From positions 1 through 5,844 of the forward strand of contig SVQS01000120.1 of the NCBI GenBank assembly GCA_015065205.1: DNA of 5,844 bases, written 5' to 3'. Below, one piece after another: positions 1 to 5,320 of this stretch. Source of the DNA: Oscillospiraceae bacterium (GTDB taxonomy: Bacteria; Bacillota; Clostridia; Oscillospirales; CAG-272). The position numbers and the translations under genes are program-made. Position 1 is the first letter of the stretch. The number at the start of each line of letters is the position of its first letter. Below the pieces are notes generated by a model. The model was not told the origin of the DNA and made no database searches. It was given only the letters and a program-made list of their open reading frames with translations.

Positions 1-855
1 CAACGGCTTGCCGCGCCAGAATGCGCGAGAGATAGCCGCAGCTGTTTCGGCGTTGACGATCATACAACCAACGTCTGCAGGAAGCTTGCCTGCAGGAATT
101 TCCTTGTGATAGAGCGCGTAAATGATCTGACGCTCGTCGCCTTGCGGATACTTGGTCTTCATAACCTTGACCTGCATTCCGGGCTTGGATTCGATAGCCT
201 TTTGCAAAAATTCGATAGCATCGGGCTTATTGTCCTCAACGGCGAAAACCCCCACATCGGCCTTTAATGCGTGCATCAAAATTTCAAGTCCTTCGATAAC
301 ACACTGTCCGCGCTCCAAAAGCAGGCGGTGGTTAGCCGTGATGTAAGGCTCGCATTCGGCACAGTTGATGATAACCGTTTTAACCTTGCCGAGCGCGCTC
401 TGGATTTTTGCATAGGTCGGGAACGTAGCACCGCCAAGACCGCTGATACCGGCCTCGCGCACGATGTCAATGATCTCCTCTGTGGTGGCCTCAGAAAGAG
501 GTGCGGTGCGCGGACGAATATTCTCGTGCTGAACGCGCAAACCATCGTTTTCAATAATGATGTTTTGAATGGGCATTCCCTGCGCATTGTGGCGGGTAAC
601 GATCTCTTTGACCGTTCCCGAAACGCTGGCGTGAACAGGACAACCCAATCCCGATTCGATCTGACCGATCACCTGACCGATCTTAACATAGTCTCCCTTC
701 CCCACAATCGGCTTTGCATGAGCACCGATGTGCTGGGAAAGAGGAATGGATACAGTGGCAGGCTCAGGCAGGCGAATGGTCTGCAAGCAGGCGGTTTCTT
801 TGTGCTCCGCCACGTGAGAGCCGCCCCGAAAGGTGTATTTTTTCTTTTCTAACAT
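1..855 (-). CDS. rnfC: Electron transport complex subunit RnfC (N-terminal 285 residues, runs off left edge)
   Basis: RnfC is the peripheral subunit of the membrane-bound Rnf complex, which couples electron flow between reduced ferredoxin and NAD+ to ion pumping. Seen: the reading frame is open from the ATG at 855 to the edge with no stop. Residues about 8-110 match the RnfC N-terminal region, including the biotin-like barrel-sandwich stretch around 40-85. A nucleotide/FMN-binding type loop GLGGATFPTYAK lies at about 139-150. The family signature NCAECEPYITANHR is at 164-177, followed by YPQGDERQ at 236-243 and GKLPADVG at 256-263. The C-terminal ferredoxin-like [4Fe-4S] domain is expected beyond the edge, since clostridial RnfC is usually about 430-450 residues. 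The start is supported by a GGGAAGGA ribosome binding site at 861-868, 5 bases upstream, and a sigma-A promoter at 917-945. In Clostridia rnfC is usually the first gene of rnfCDGEAB, so the rest of the operon is probably to the left (inference). Identity is firm; expression and ion specificity cannot be judged. Confidence 0.95.
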   Translation of the reverse strand, partial: MLEKKKYTFRGGSHVAEHKETACLQTIRLPEPATVSIPLSQHIGAHAKPIVGKGDYVKIGQVIGQIESGLGCPVHASVSGTVKEIVTRHNAQGMPIQNIIIENDGLRVQHENIRPRTAPLSEATTEEIIDIVREAGISGLGGATFPTYAKIQSALGKVKTVIINCAECEPYITANHRLLLERGQCVIEGLEILMHALKADVGVFAVEDNKPDAIEFLQKAIESKPGMQVKVMKTKYPQGDERQIIYALYHKEIPAGKLPADVGCMIVNAETAAAISRAFWRGKPL

Positions 856-916
856 AATGATCCTTCCCTATTTGTTTTATGAAAGATACAATTTCGATAT
901 ATTCCATCAATTTATT

Positions 917-945
917 ATTATAATATAACGAGTGAAAAAAGTCAA
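917..945 (-). promoter_or_regulatory. Sigma-A type promoter of rnfC
   Basis: Read on the minus strand, TTGACT at 945-940 and TATAAT at 922-917 are separated by exactly 17 bases. An alternative -10, TATATT, overlaps at 927-922. Transcription would start near 910, giving a leader of about 55 bases before the rnfC ATG. No riboswitch or attenuator fold is evident in that short leader. A second CTTGAC copy lies 13 bases further upstream (959-954). It has no partner -10 at normal spacing, so it may be a regulator half-site or chance. Confidence 0.75.
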
Positions 946-1123
946 GACTTTGTGTCAAGATAGCAAAAGACATTTTTTTAACAAAGTGTTCTTTTGTGCA
1001 AATATACCAATAATTTGGAAAATATCCGACAAAAATAAAGAATTGAGCAAAGAAAAGAGGGGAACAATAAATCAACAAATCTGTAAAAGATGTAAAAAAA
1101 GAAAGATTTTTTTAAAAAAGGTA

Positions 1124-1152
1124 TTGACAAGACATAGTTTTTATGATATAAT
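1124..1152 (+). promoter_or_regulatory. Consensus promoter of the tRNA-Met/tRNA-Glu operon
   Basis: TTGACA at 1124-1129 and TATAAT at 1147-1152 are separated by 17 bases, so both boxes and the spacing match the sigma-A consensus exactly. A/T tracts at about 1086-1120 lie where an UP element would act. The start of transcription would be near 1159-1160, only about five bases before the mature 5' end of tRNA-Met at 1165. The 5' leader to be removed by RNase P is therefore very short. Such a strong promoter is expected for stable RNA genes. Confidence 0.9.
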
Positions 1153-1164
1153 TGGTAAGTCCGC

Positions 1165-1241
1165 GGCGGGATAGCTCAGTTGGCTAGAGCAACCGGTTCA
1201 TACCCGGTAGGTCATGGGTTCAAGTCCAATTCCCGCTACCA
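1165..1241 (+). tRNA. tRNA-Met (anticodon CAT), probably the elongator type
   Basis: A complete 77-base cloverleaf with an encoded CCA end. The acceptor stem is GGCGGGA (1165-1171) with TCCCGCT (1231-1237), starting with a G-T wobble. The D stem is GCTC/GAGC, the anticodon stem ACCGG/CCGGT, and the loop TTCATAC has CAT at 1199-1201. The discriminator is A1238 and CCA is 1239-1241. Base 1 pairs with base 72, and the anticodon stem lacks three consecutive G-C pairs, so it is not an initiator. The GGTTCATACCCG core resembles the elongator Met tRNA of Bacillota. A lysidine-modified Ile tRNA also has CAT in its gene, so this alternative is unlikely but not excluded. The T stem has one mismatch, G1216 opposite A1228. 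Confidence 0.93.
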
Positions 1242-1316
1242 GGCCCGTTGGTCAAGCGGTTAAGACACCGCCCTTTCACGGCGGTAACGGGAGTTCGATT
1301 CTCCCACGGGTCACCA
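1242..1316 (+). tRNA. tRNA-Glu (anticodon TTC)
   Basis: A complete 75-base cloverleaf that begins on the base directly after the CCA of tRNA-Met, so the two are clearly processed from one transcript. The acceptor stem is GGCCCGT with ACGGGTC (1306-1312), the anticodon stem CCGCC/GGCGG, and the loop CTTTCAC has TTC at 1275-1277. The T stem is GGGAG/CTCCC with a TTCGATT loop, the discriminator is A1313, and CCA is 1314-1316. The short three-pair D stem is usual for Glu tRNAs. The last 20 bases (1297-1316) recur exactly at 1476-1495. Confidence 0.96.
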
Positions 1317-1362
1317 GTAAACAAAAGAGGTGTTGCACTTGTGTAACACCTCTTTTGTTTAC
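1317..1362 (+). terminator. Intrinsic terminator of the tRNA operon
   Basis: The inverted repeat begins on the first base after the tRNA-Glu CCA. An 18-base perfect stem pairs 1317-1334 with 1345-1362 across a 10-base loop. The GC-rich core AGAGGTGTT/AACACCTCT is flanked by an A-rich left side and a T-rich right side, so the U tract sits inside the stem base rather than after it. By symmetry it could act in both directions. Its direct contact with the CCA end means that the 3' trailer to be trimmed is essentially the hairpin itself. Confidence 0.85.
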
Positions 1363-1389
1363 CTGCTATCTGTACAGAATTGAACTCCG

Positions 1390-1413
1390 CAAATTTTCGC
1401 TTGCGAAAATTTG
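1390..1413. repeat. Near-perfect palindrome, 11-base arms with a 2-base centre
   Basis: CAAATTTTCGC at 1390-1400 is followed by TT and then its exact reverse complement at 1403-1413. As RNA it would fold into a tight hairpin, the inner pairs opening to give a loop of normal size. There is no T run after it in either direction, so it is not a typical terminator. It lies inside the segment bounded by the two tRNA-Glu 3' ends. It could be the core of a dispersed palindromic repeat, but its copy number cannot be seen in this window. Confidence 0.7.
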
Positions 1414-1417
1414 TTAG

Positions 1418-1467
1418 AACCTGCGCCTATCGTGGCTTCCCTTTCCCATTGCATAAAGGCGCAGGTT
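1418..1467. repeat. Inverted repeat with 11-base arms and a 28-base loop
   Basis: AACCTGCGCCT at 1418-1428 is the exact reverse complement of AGGCGCAGGTT at 1457-1467. The arms are GC-rich compared with the flanks, and the loop (1429-1456) is C/T-rich. The right arm ends four bases before the tRNA-Glu 3' fragment begins at about 1471. No T tract follows, so it is not an obvious terminator. Possible explanations are a structured end of a tiny mobile repeat or remnant tRNA stem sequence. No function can be assigned. Confidence 0.65.
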
Positions 1468-1470
1468 TGG

Positions 1471-1495
1471 GTTCAGATTCTCCCACGGGTCACCA
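1471..1495 (+). pseudogene. Duplicated 3' end of tRNA-Glu (partial, non-functional copy)
   Basis: Bases 1476-1495 are identical over 20 bases to the last 20 bases of the intact tRNA-Glu at 1297-1316, including the 3' acceptor strand and CCA. GTTC at 1471-1474 continues the match upstream, with one extra A in between. Further upstream the similarity stops: there is no anticodon arm, D arm or 5' acceptor strand, so no cloverleaf can form. The copy is followed by its own terminator at 1500-1550. This is the pattern left when an element integrates into a tRNA 3' end, or when a second tRNA copy decays. Confidence 0.8.
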
Positions 1496-1499
1496 ACAC

Positions 1500-1550
1500 A
1501 AACAAATCCGAACTTTTACGCATCTCGCGAAGGGTTCGGATTTGTTTTTT
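1500..1550 (+). terminator. Second intrinsic terminator, after the tRNA-Glu fragment
   Basis: A 14-base perfect stem pairs AAACAAATCCGAAC (1500-1513) with its complement at 1534-1547, across a 20-base loop. It runs into six T residues at 1545-1550, a classic rho-independent layout for the plus strand. It starts five bases after the CCA of the duplicated tRNA-Glu end, just as the first terminator follows the intact gene. It is therefore probably the original terminator of the tRNA operon or of a lost second tRNA gene. Confidence 0.85.
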
Positions 1551-1579
1551 ATTATAATTATTCAAACTAAAACTAAATC

Positions 1580-1615
1580 ACCGTCGAGAGTAACTAAGCA
1601 GTTGCTCTCGGCGGT
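1580..1615. terminator. Hairpin between convergent units; probable terminator of the ABC operon
   Basis: A long stem pairs 1580-1595 with 1600-1615 around a four-base loop. In plus-strand RNA all 16 pairs form, two of them G-U. In minus-strand RNA the same two positions become A-C mismatches. T-rich sequence follows on the plus side, and the minus side continues with a looser ATTTAGTTTTAGTTT stretch. It lies 29 bases after the stop codon of the minus-strand exporter gene and downstream of the plus-strand tRNA operon, so it can serve either direction. The pairing asymmetry favours the plus direction. Confidence 0.65.
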
Positions 1616-1644
1616 TGTTTTGTATTATGTTTTGTTTTGCTGTT

Positions 1645-3450
1645 TTATTTCGTATAATACTGAGCCTGTGCTGTCCAGAGCTCGTAGTATTTGCCGTTTT
1701 GGTCGGCGAGGAGCTCTTCGTGAGAGCCGAGCTGCACGAGTTCGCCTTTATCGAATACTGCGATCTTATCGCAGAAGCGGCAAGAGGAGAGGCGGTGACT
1801 GATATAAATGGCTGTTTTATCGCCAACGATCTCATCGAACTTGGAATAGATCTCTGCCTCGGCGATGGGATCGAGGGCGGCGGTTGGTTCATCGAGAATG
1901 ATAAAAGGAGCATCTCGATAAAGCGCGCGAGCGAGTGCGATTTTTTGCGCTTCACCGCCCGATACGTTCACGCCTTCATCGTCAAAGTGCTTGGTAATCG
2001 GCGTTTCGAGTCCCTTGGGCATCGCGTCGTAGCGCTCGCCAAGACCGACACCGCGCAAACATCTTTCTGCTCTTTCGGCATCCCAAGTTTCGGAAGAGGA
2101 AACGTTGTTGCCAAGCGGCAGAGCCAAGAGCGAAAAATCTTGAAAGACGACCGAGAAAAGATCGAGATACTGACGGTAATCATATTTGCGGATGTTAAAA
2201 TCGTTCATATAGATCTCCCCCTCGGTGGGGTCGTAAAGACGGCACATCAGCTTGATGAAGGTCGTTTTACCCGATCCGTTCATTCCGACAACTGCAAGAC
2301 GCTCGCCTACCTTGAAGGTCATATTGACATTTTTGAGGGCATACTTATCGCTGCCTGCGTATTTGAAGCTGACGTTGCGGAATTCCACATCGTATTTTTT
2401 GTCGCTACGCTTTTCGACTGCAAGCGTGCCTTGGTACATATCGTTGGGGAGATTCAAATATTCAAGGTAAGGTACAAGAAATTGCTCATTATTCCTTAAT
2501 TCCGCACGGAAATAAAAAATCGATAAGATCTCCATGGGGAATTGATACAAATAGCCTACGTATTTGATTACGCTTCCAATGGGAAAGATATTCCGCACGC
2601 AATAGAAGCAAACGATTGTATAAGCACAGATTTCGGGAATCTTGGAGAGAAGAATGTGTGGCGTAATATGAAGCCACGTGCGCCAGCGCGCCCAGGAAAA
2701 CAGTGCCAAGTGTTCTCGGTTCATTTTCATTTCAAGCCGCGTTAAGATCGGCTGCTGCTTATAGACCCGCGCATCCATTCCGTTCAGGCTATGTCCCTGA
2801 CCCAGTTGATTTTCCTTTAGCATCCAGTCGTTCAATCGTTTAAATACTCCCGCCTCCTTTTCCTGCACGGCATTTTTGGCAAGAATAGCCAAGGCGGTAA
2901 ATACAACCATAAGTGCCAAAAGAATCCACGTGAGCCATTCAAATTCTGCGGATGCAATACGGGTCAGCATTTCGGCAAAGAGAACGCCAGCAAATGCAAG
3001 ACTGATCACACTACGTAAGATTCCCTCTACACTCGTTCGCATGCAGTTTACGCCGTATCCGTTAACAAAAGCGTTCTCCTTAATCTTACGCCGCAAAACG
3101 CGGATTTTCGGATCCTCTAGTTTGCTATAATCCAATGATACCGTTTTTTGATTAAAGGCAGCCGCTTCTTTATCGCACAACCGTTTGAACTCCAAATTCA
3201 CCAAGTGTCCAAGTAAAGCCCCCATGGTGTGAACAAACAAGTTGCCGAACAACGTGATTGTTATCAGCAGAAATATCACTCGCTTCTCTTGTTTTTCGTA
3301 TAGGGCGGTAACGATCTCCGCCGACATCCAAAGATTAAAATAAGGAGAAAAACACTCGAACAGAATACGGAAAAATCGAAGGGGAAAGTATTTTTTATTA
3401 AATCCCCCGTAGCGCTTAAGGGCACGTACGGTGATATTCTCTTTACGCAT
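1645..3450 (-). CDS. ABC exporter half-transporter (membrane domain fused to ATPase), second gene of the pair
   Basis: A 601-residue type IV (MsbA/Sav1866-like, COG1132) ABC exporter subunit for ATP-driven export across the cytoplasmic membrane. Hydrophobic stretches at about 22-46, 58-85, 143-163, 172-191 and 261-313 fit six membrane helices. The ATPase domain starts near 354: A-loop Tyr364, Walker A GMNGSGKTT at 389-397 with Lys395, Q-loop Gln437, signature VSGGE at 496-500, Walker B FIILDE at 516-521 with catalytic Glu521, and switch His552. All catalytic residues are present, and only the signature deviates (Glu replaces Gln). There is no C39 peptidase domain, so it does not cleave a leader peptide. 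The ATG overlaps the end of the upstream exporter gene by eight bases and has an AAGGAGG site nine bases upstream, so it is translationally coupled. A heterodimer with that partner is likely, but a homodimer is possible. The substrate is unknown. Confidence 0.93.
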   Translation of the reverse strand: MRKENITVRALKRYGGFNKKYFPLRFFRILFECFSPYFNLWMSAEIVTALYEKQEKRVIFLLITITLFGNLFVHTMGALLGHLVNLEFKRLCDKEAAAFNQKTVSLDYSKLEDPKIRVLRRKIKENAFVNGYGVNCMRTSVEGILRSVISLAFAGVLFAEMLTRIASAEFEWLTWILLALMVVFTALAILAKNAVQEKEAGVFKRLNDWMLKENQLGQGHSLNGMDARVYKQQPILTRLEMKMNREHLALFSWARWRTWLHITPHILLSKIPEICAYTIVCFYCVRNIFPIGSVIKYVGYLYQFPMEILSIFYFRAELRNNEQFLVPYLEYLNLPNDMYQGTLAVEKRSDKKYDVEFRNVSFKYAGSDKYALKNVNMTFKVGERLAVVGMNGSGKTTFIKLMCRLYDPTEGEIYMNDFNIRKYDYRQYLDLFSVVFQDFSLLALPLGNNVSSSETWDAERAERCLRGVGLGERYDAMPKGLETPITKHFDDEGVNVSGGEAQKIALARALYRDAPFIILDEPTAALDPIAEAEIYSKFDEIVGDKTAIYISHRLSSCRFCDKIAVFDKGELVQLGSHEELLADQNGKYYELWTAQAQYYTK

Positions 3451-5263
3451 GATGCTCTCCCTCCTTATAATATTTTGCCTGCACGCCGAACATATAGGCG
3501 TACCGACCGTTTTTGCCCATCAATTCCGTATGCGTTCCGCTCTCCGCCACTACACCGTTCTCAAGAAGTAAAATACGATCACAAAAGCGGGTGGAGGCAA
3601 ACCGATGGGAAATATAGACAGAGGTTTTTCCTACCGTTAGGGCACGGTACTCCATATATAGCGCATTTTCTGCGATGGGATCCAGTGCCGCCGTAGGTTC
3701 GTCCAAAATCAAAATACTGCCGTTCTTGTAGATGGCGCGGGCAAGCATCAGCTTTTGCATCTCACCGCCCGACAGATCCACGCCATCGTCGTAGATTCCC
3801 TTCATCAAATGATTGTCCATTCCATGGGGCAGGCTCTCGATCTTCTCAAGAATTCCCGCTCTCTGCATAGCCTCTCTCGCCTGCTCTCTTGCATGGGGTC
3901 GCGTCAGGTCTGCGCTGGCTACAAATTCAAACACGGTAAAAGCCACGGGCTTGATCTCTTGAAAAACGGCGGACAGAAGCGAATAATACTCCTCAATGTT
4001 GTATTCCTCGATTCTCTTACCGTTTATTAGAATTTCTCCTTTAGTGGGCCTGTAAAAACCGCAGATCAGCTTGACAAGCGTAGTTTTTCCCGCACCGTTC
4101 AGTCCGACCAGTGCAATGCTCTCTCCCTCTCTGATAGTAAGATTGATTCCCTTCAGCACGTAGTCCTCTGCCCCATCGTATCGGTACCACACATCCCTTA
4201 ATTCGATCGTAGGCGCACCGACGGGAAGTGCACAGCCCTCTCCGTAATTCATCCGATTCGGATAACTGAAAAAATCTCTGTAATAATCGATCTTCTCGGC
4301 GCAAGTATTTAGATTGGCCGCATTTTGAATGATGCCGCGCAAAAAGCCCGTAACACTGCCAACGATTCCAAAATAAAACACGAAATCTCCGACAGAGATC
4401 TCCTCCGCAATGAGCGCTCCAACCAGAACAATATAGGCCACACCGTTTTGTATCAGACTCATAAGTCCCGACAAAAGAGAGGCGACAAGCCCTCGAAGAC
4501 TGCATTTTTTCTCCCACATGAAAAGATAGGCTTGGTAGTCACCTACCATATTGGAAAGCCAATCCTGCATACCGTAAAGTTTTATATCCTTGGAAACGGA
4601 AAAATTCTCGGATAAGCCCTTTAGGTAATTTAGCTTTCTTGCCTCCTTTTCAAATTCATGCTTATGGGCGTTGCGATATCTCGGTTGCCACCGCGTGGTA
4701 AAATACGTTGCAACCGATACAACAAGAACCATAGCCAAAAGAGTAGGATTCAGCGCGCCGAGGAGCGAGCCATACGTTCCGATACCAAGAAGAGCCACAA
4801 GAAAGCGGGATAGATCCTTCCAAACGAACTCAAGCGCACATTTTCCCCCGTTGGCATCACCGAAAGCATACTGATGAATTCTTTTAAAGGCCTCCGTCTC
4901 CGTAGCTTCATAATCCACCTGCTCATGAACGAATGCGCTCATCTCCGTTTGATACACGCACGTGGGATAATACTGCCTGGACGTACAACGGGTATTTAAG
5001 AGTGTTCGCAGATGGTCAAGGATCGCAAGTCCCAAAACGAAGCCTACCGCTGTGAGGATCAAACGAGACAACGGCGCTCCCGCCTCCAGTCCATCAAGCA
5101 GAACCTTGGAAAAATACGAGGTGGCAAGCGGAACGCCGAGAGTGAACGGTATAGCGGCAAACATATAGAATACAAATCGACGATCCAATCGCCACAGGCG
5201 GCGAAGTGCCCAAAAAATCGATCCGATACGCGAGTATTTTCTTTTTGCTTTCCTTACTTTCAT
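3443..5263 (-). CDS. ABC exporter half-transporter (membrane domain fused to ATPase), first gene of the pair
   Basis: A 606-residue ABC exporter subunit with the same architecture as its downstream neighbour, which it presumably partners. Hydrophobic segments at about 30-56, 66-85, 152-171, 174-191, 258-287 and 292-315 give six helices. The basic N-terminus (MKVRKAKRKY) fits the cytoplasmic side. ATPase motifs: Walker A GLNGAGKTT at 387-395 with Lys393, Q-loop Gln435, signature LSGGE at 497-501, Walker B ILILDE at 517-522 with Glu522, and switch His553. Unlike many heterodimeric exporters, neither subunit shows a degenerate catalytic glutamate, so both ATP sites may hydrolyse. Both proteins end with a QAxYY motif. 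The ATG at 5263 is preceded by an in-frame TAA two codons upstream, so no earlier start is possible. The AAGGAG site is 13 bases away, which is longer than usual. No peptidase domain is present. The neighbouring sensor kinase hints at regulated peptide or drug export, but this is inference. Confidence 0.93.
   Translation of the reverse strand: MKVRKAKRKYSRIGSIFWALRRLWRLDRRFVFYMFAAIPFTLGVPLATSYFSKVLLDGLEAGAPLSRLILTAVGFVLGLAILDHLRTLLNTRCTSRQYYPTCVYQTEMSAFVHEQVDYEATETEAFKRIHQYAFGDANGGKCALEFVWKDLSRFLVALLGIGTYGSLLGALNPTLLAMVLVVSVATYFTTRWQPRYRNAHKHEFEKEARKLNYLKGLSENFSVSKDIKLYGMQDWLSNMVGDYQAYLFMWEKKCSLRGLVASLLSGLMSLIQNGVAYIVLVGALIAEEISVGDFVFYFGIVGSVTGFLRGIIQNAANLNTCAEKIDYYRDFFSYPNRMNYGEGCALPVGAPTIELRDVWYRYDGAEDYVLKGINLTIREGESIALVGLNGAGKTTLVKLICGFYRPTKGEILINGKRIEEYNIEEYYSLLSAVFQEIKPVAFTVFEFVASADLTRPHAREQAREAMQRAGILEKIESLPHGMDNHLMKGIYDDGVDLSGGEMQKLMLARAIYKNGSILILDEPTAALDPIAENALYMEYRALTVGKTSVYISHRFASTRFCDRILLLENGVVAESGTHTELMGKNGRYAYMFGVQAKYYKEGEHHA
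3460..3466 (-). promoter_or_regulatory. Ribosome binding site of the second exporter gene, inside the first
   Basis: AAGGAGG read on the minus strand, nine bases before the ATG at 3450. It lies within the last codons of the upstream exporter gene, whose stop (TAA, 3443-3445) falls inside the eight-base overlap ATGCGTAA. This arrangement supports coupled translation at matched levels, as expected for two subunits of one complex. It also fixes the start of the downstream gene. Confidence 0.85.
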
Positions 5264-5276
5264 GGTTTATGCAATT

Positions 5277-5282
5277 CTCCTT
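5277..5282 (-). promoter_or_regulatory. Ribosome binding site of the first exporter gene, with long spacing
   Basis: AAGGAG read on the minus strand is separated from the ATG at 5263 by 13 bases, against the usual 5-10. A TTG closer to the site is in another frame and meets TGA after four codons, so it is not the start. An in-frame TAA rules out starts further upstream. Translation initiation may therefore be moderate. Confidence 0.65.
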
Positions 5283-5299
5283 AAAAATTCTCTGCCGTA

Positions 5300-5308
5300 A
5301 GTATATCA
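5300..5308 (-). promoter_or_regulatory. Probable extended -10 promoter of the exporter operon
   Basis: Read on the minus strand, TGATATACT (5308-5300) matches the extended -10 pattern TGnTATAAT with one change. No good -35 box lies 16-18 bases upstream, where the sequence is T-rich. A TTGACA at 5342-5337 is 31 bases away, too far to pair with it. The start would be near 5293, leaving a leader of about 30 bases. The site sits just downstream of the terminator hairpin, which suits an independent exporter transcript. A weak core promoter like this is often activator-dependent, which would be compatible with control by a two-component system (inference). Confidence 0.45.
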
Positions 5309-5320
5309 AATGCAAAAGAA

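Larger units (their letters stand above)
856..1164. other. Divergent A/T-rich intergenic region between rnfC and the tRNA operon
   Basis: This 309-base spacer holds no supportable gene. It carries the rnfC ribosome binding site (861-868) and promoter on the minus strand, and the tRNA promoter on the plus strand (1124-1152). The middle part, about 960-1085, is A-rich with no clear hairpin, repeat or operator that I can defend. Short open frames crossing it overlap the promoters and the tRNA-Met gene and look like chance. From about 1086 to 1120 there are runs of A and T directly upstream of the tRNA -35 box, which resemble an UP element. Confidence 0.6.
1297..1495. other. Candidate micro-insertion bounded by direct repeats of the tRNA-Glu 3' end
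   Basis: Direct repeats of 20 bases (1297-1316 and 1476-1495) enclose about 159 bases that hold a terminator hairpin and two further inverted repeats but no gene. In tRNA-site integration the element restores the 3' end of the tRNA and leaves the displaced 3' end at its far side, which fits the order intact tRNA, insert, tRNA fragment, older terminator. The segment is too small to encode an integrase, so it would be a non-autonomous or deleted remnant. The alternative is a collapsed tandem tRNA-Glu array. The repeats are plain; the mobile interpretation is inference. Confidence 0.35.

Noticed and set aside
271..852. Plus-strand open frame of 193 codons antisense to rnfC
   Set aside because: The minus strand encodes a well-supported RnfC across the same bases; the plus frame has no family features.
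967..990. Possible Rex-type redox operator (TTAACAA half-site) upstream of rnfC
   Set aside because: Only one half-site is visible within an A/T-rich run, with no matching inverted half, and it lies upstream of the promoter boxes.
932..1174. Small lysine-rich plus-strand open frame
   Set aside because: It overlaps both promoters and runs into the tRNA-Met gene. Its composition reflects A-rich spacer DNA.
1363..1500. A second complete tRNA gene between the two terminators
   Set aside because: Only the 3' acceptor strand and part of the T loop match tRNA-Glu. There is no matching 5' acceptor strand, D arm or anticodon arm.
1317..1550. CRISPR-like array because of repeated hairpins
   Set aside because: The hairpins differ in sequence, the only exact direct repeat is the tRNA-Glu end, and there is no regular spacing or cas gene.
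1380..1802. Plus-strand open frame of 140 codons crossing the tRNA-Glu fragment and terminators
   Set aside because: It passes through two terminator hairpins and into the antisense of the exporter gene, with no domain or good binding site.
1615..2499. Long plus-strand open frame (294 codons) antisense to the second exporter gene
   Set aside because: It lies opposite a clear ABC ATPase domain with all motifs on the minus strand, has no recognisable domain, and starts in the terminator region. It is a codon-bias shadow.
4041..4517. Minus-strand open frame of 158 codons inside the first exporter gene
   Set aside because: It is another frame of the same strand within a complete ABC transporter; rich in Arg, Cys and Ser, as expected from a frame shadow.
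1645..5263. Bacteriocin-processing exporter with C39 peptidase
   Set aside because: Both proteins start directly with the membrane domain; there is no roughly 150-residue N-terminal peptidase domain and no catalytic Cys/His context.
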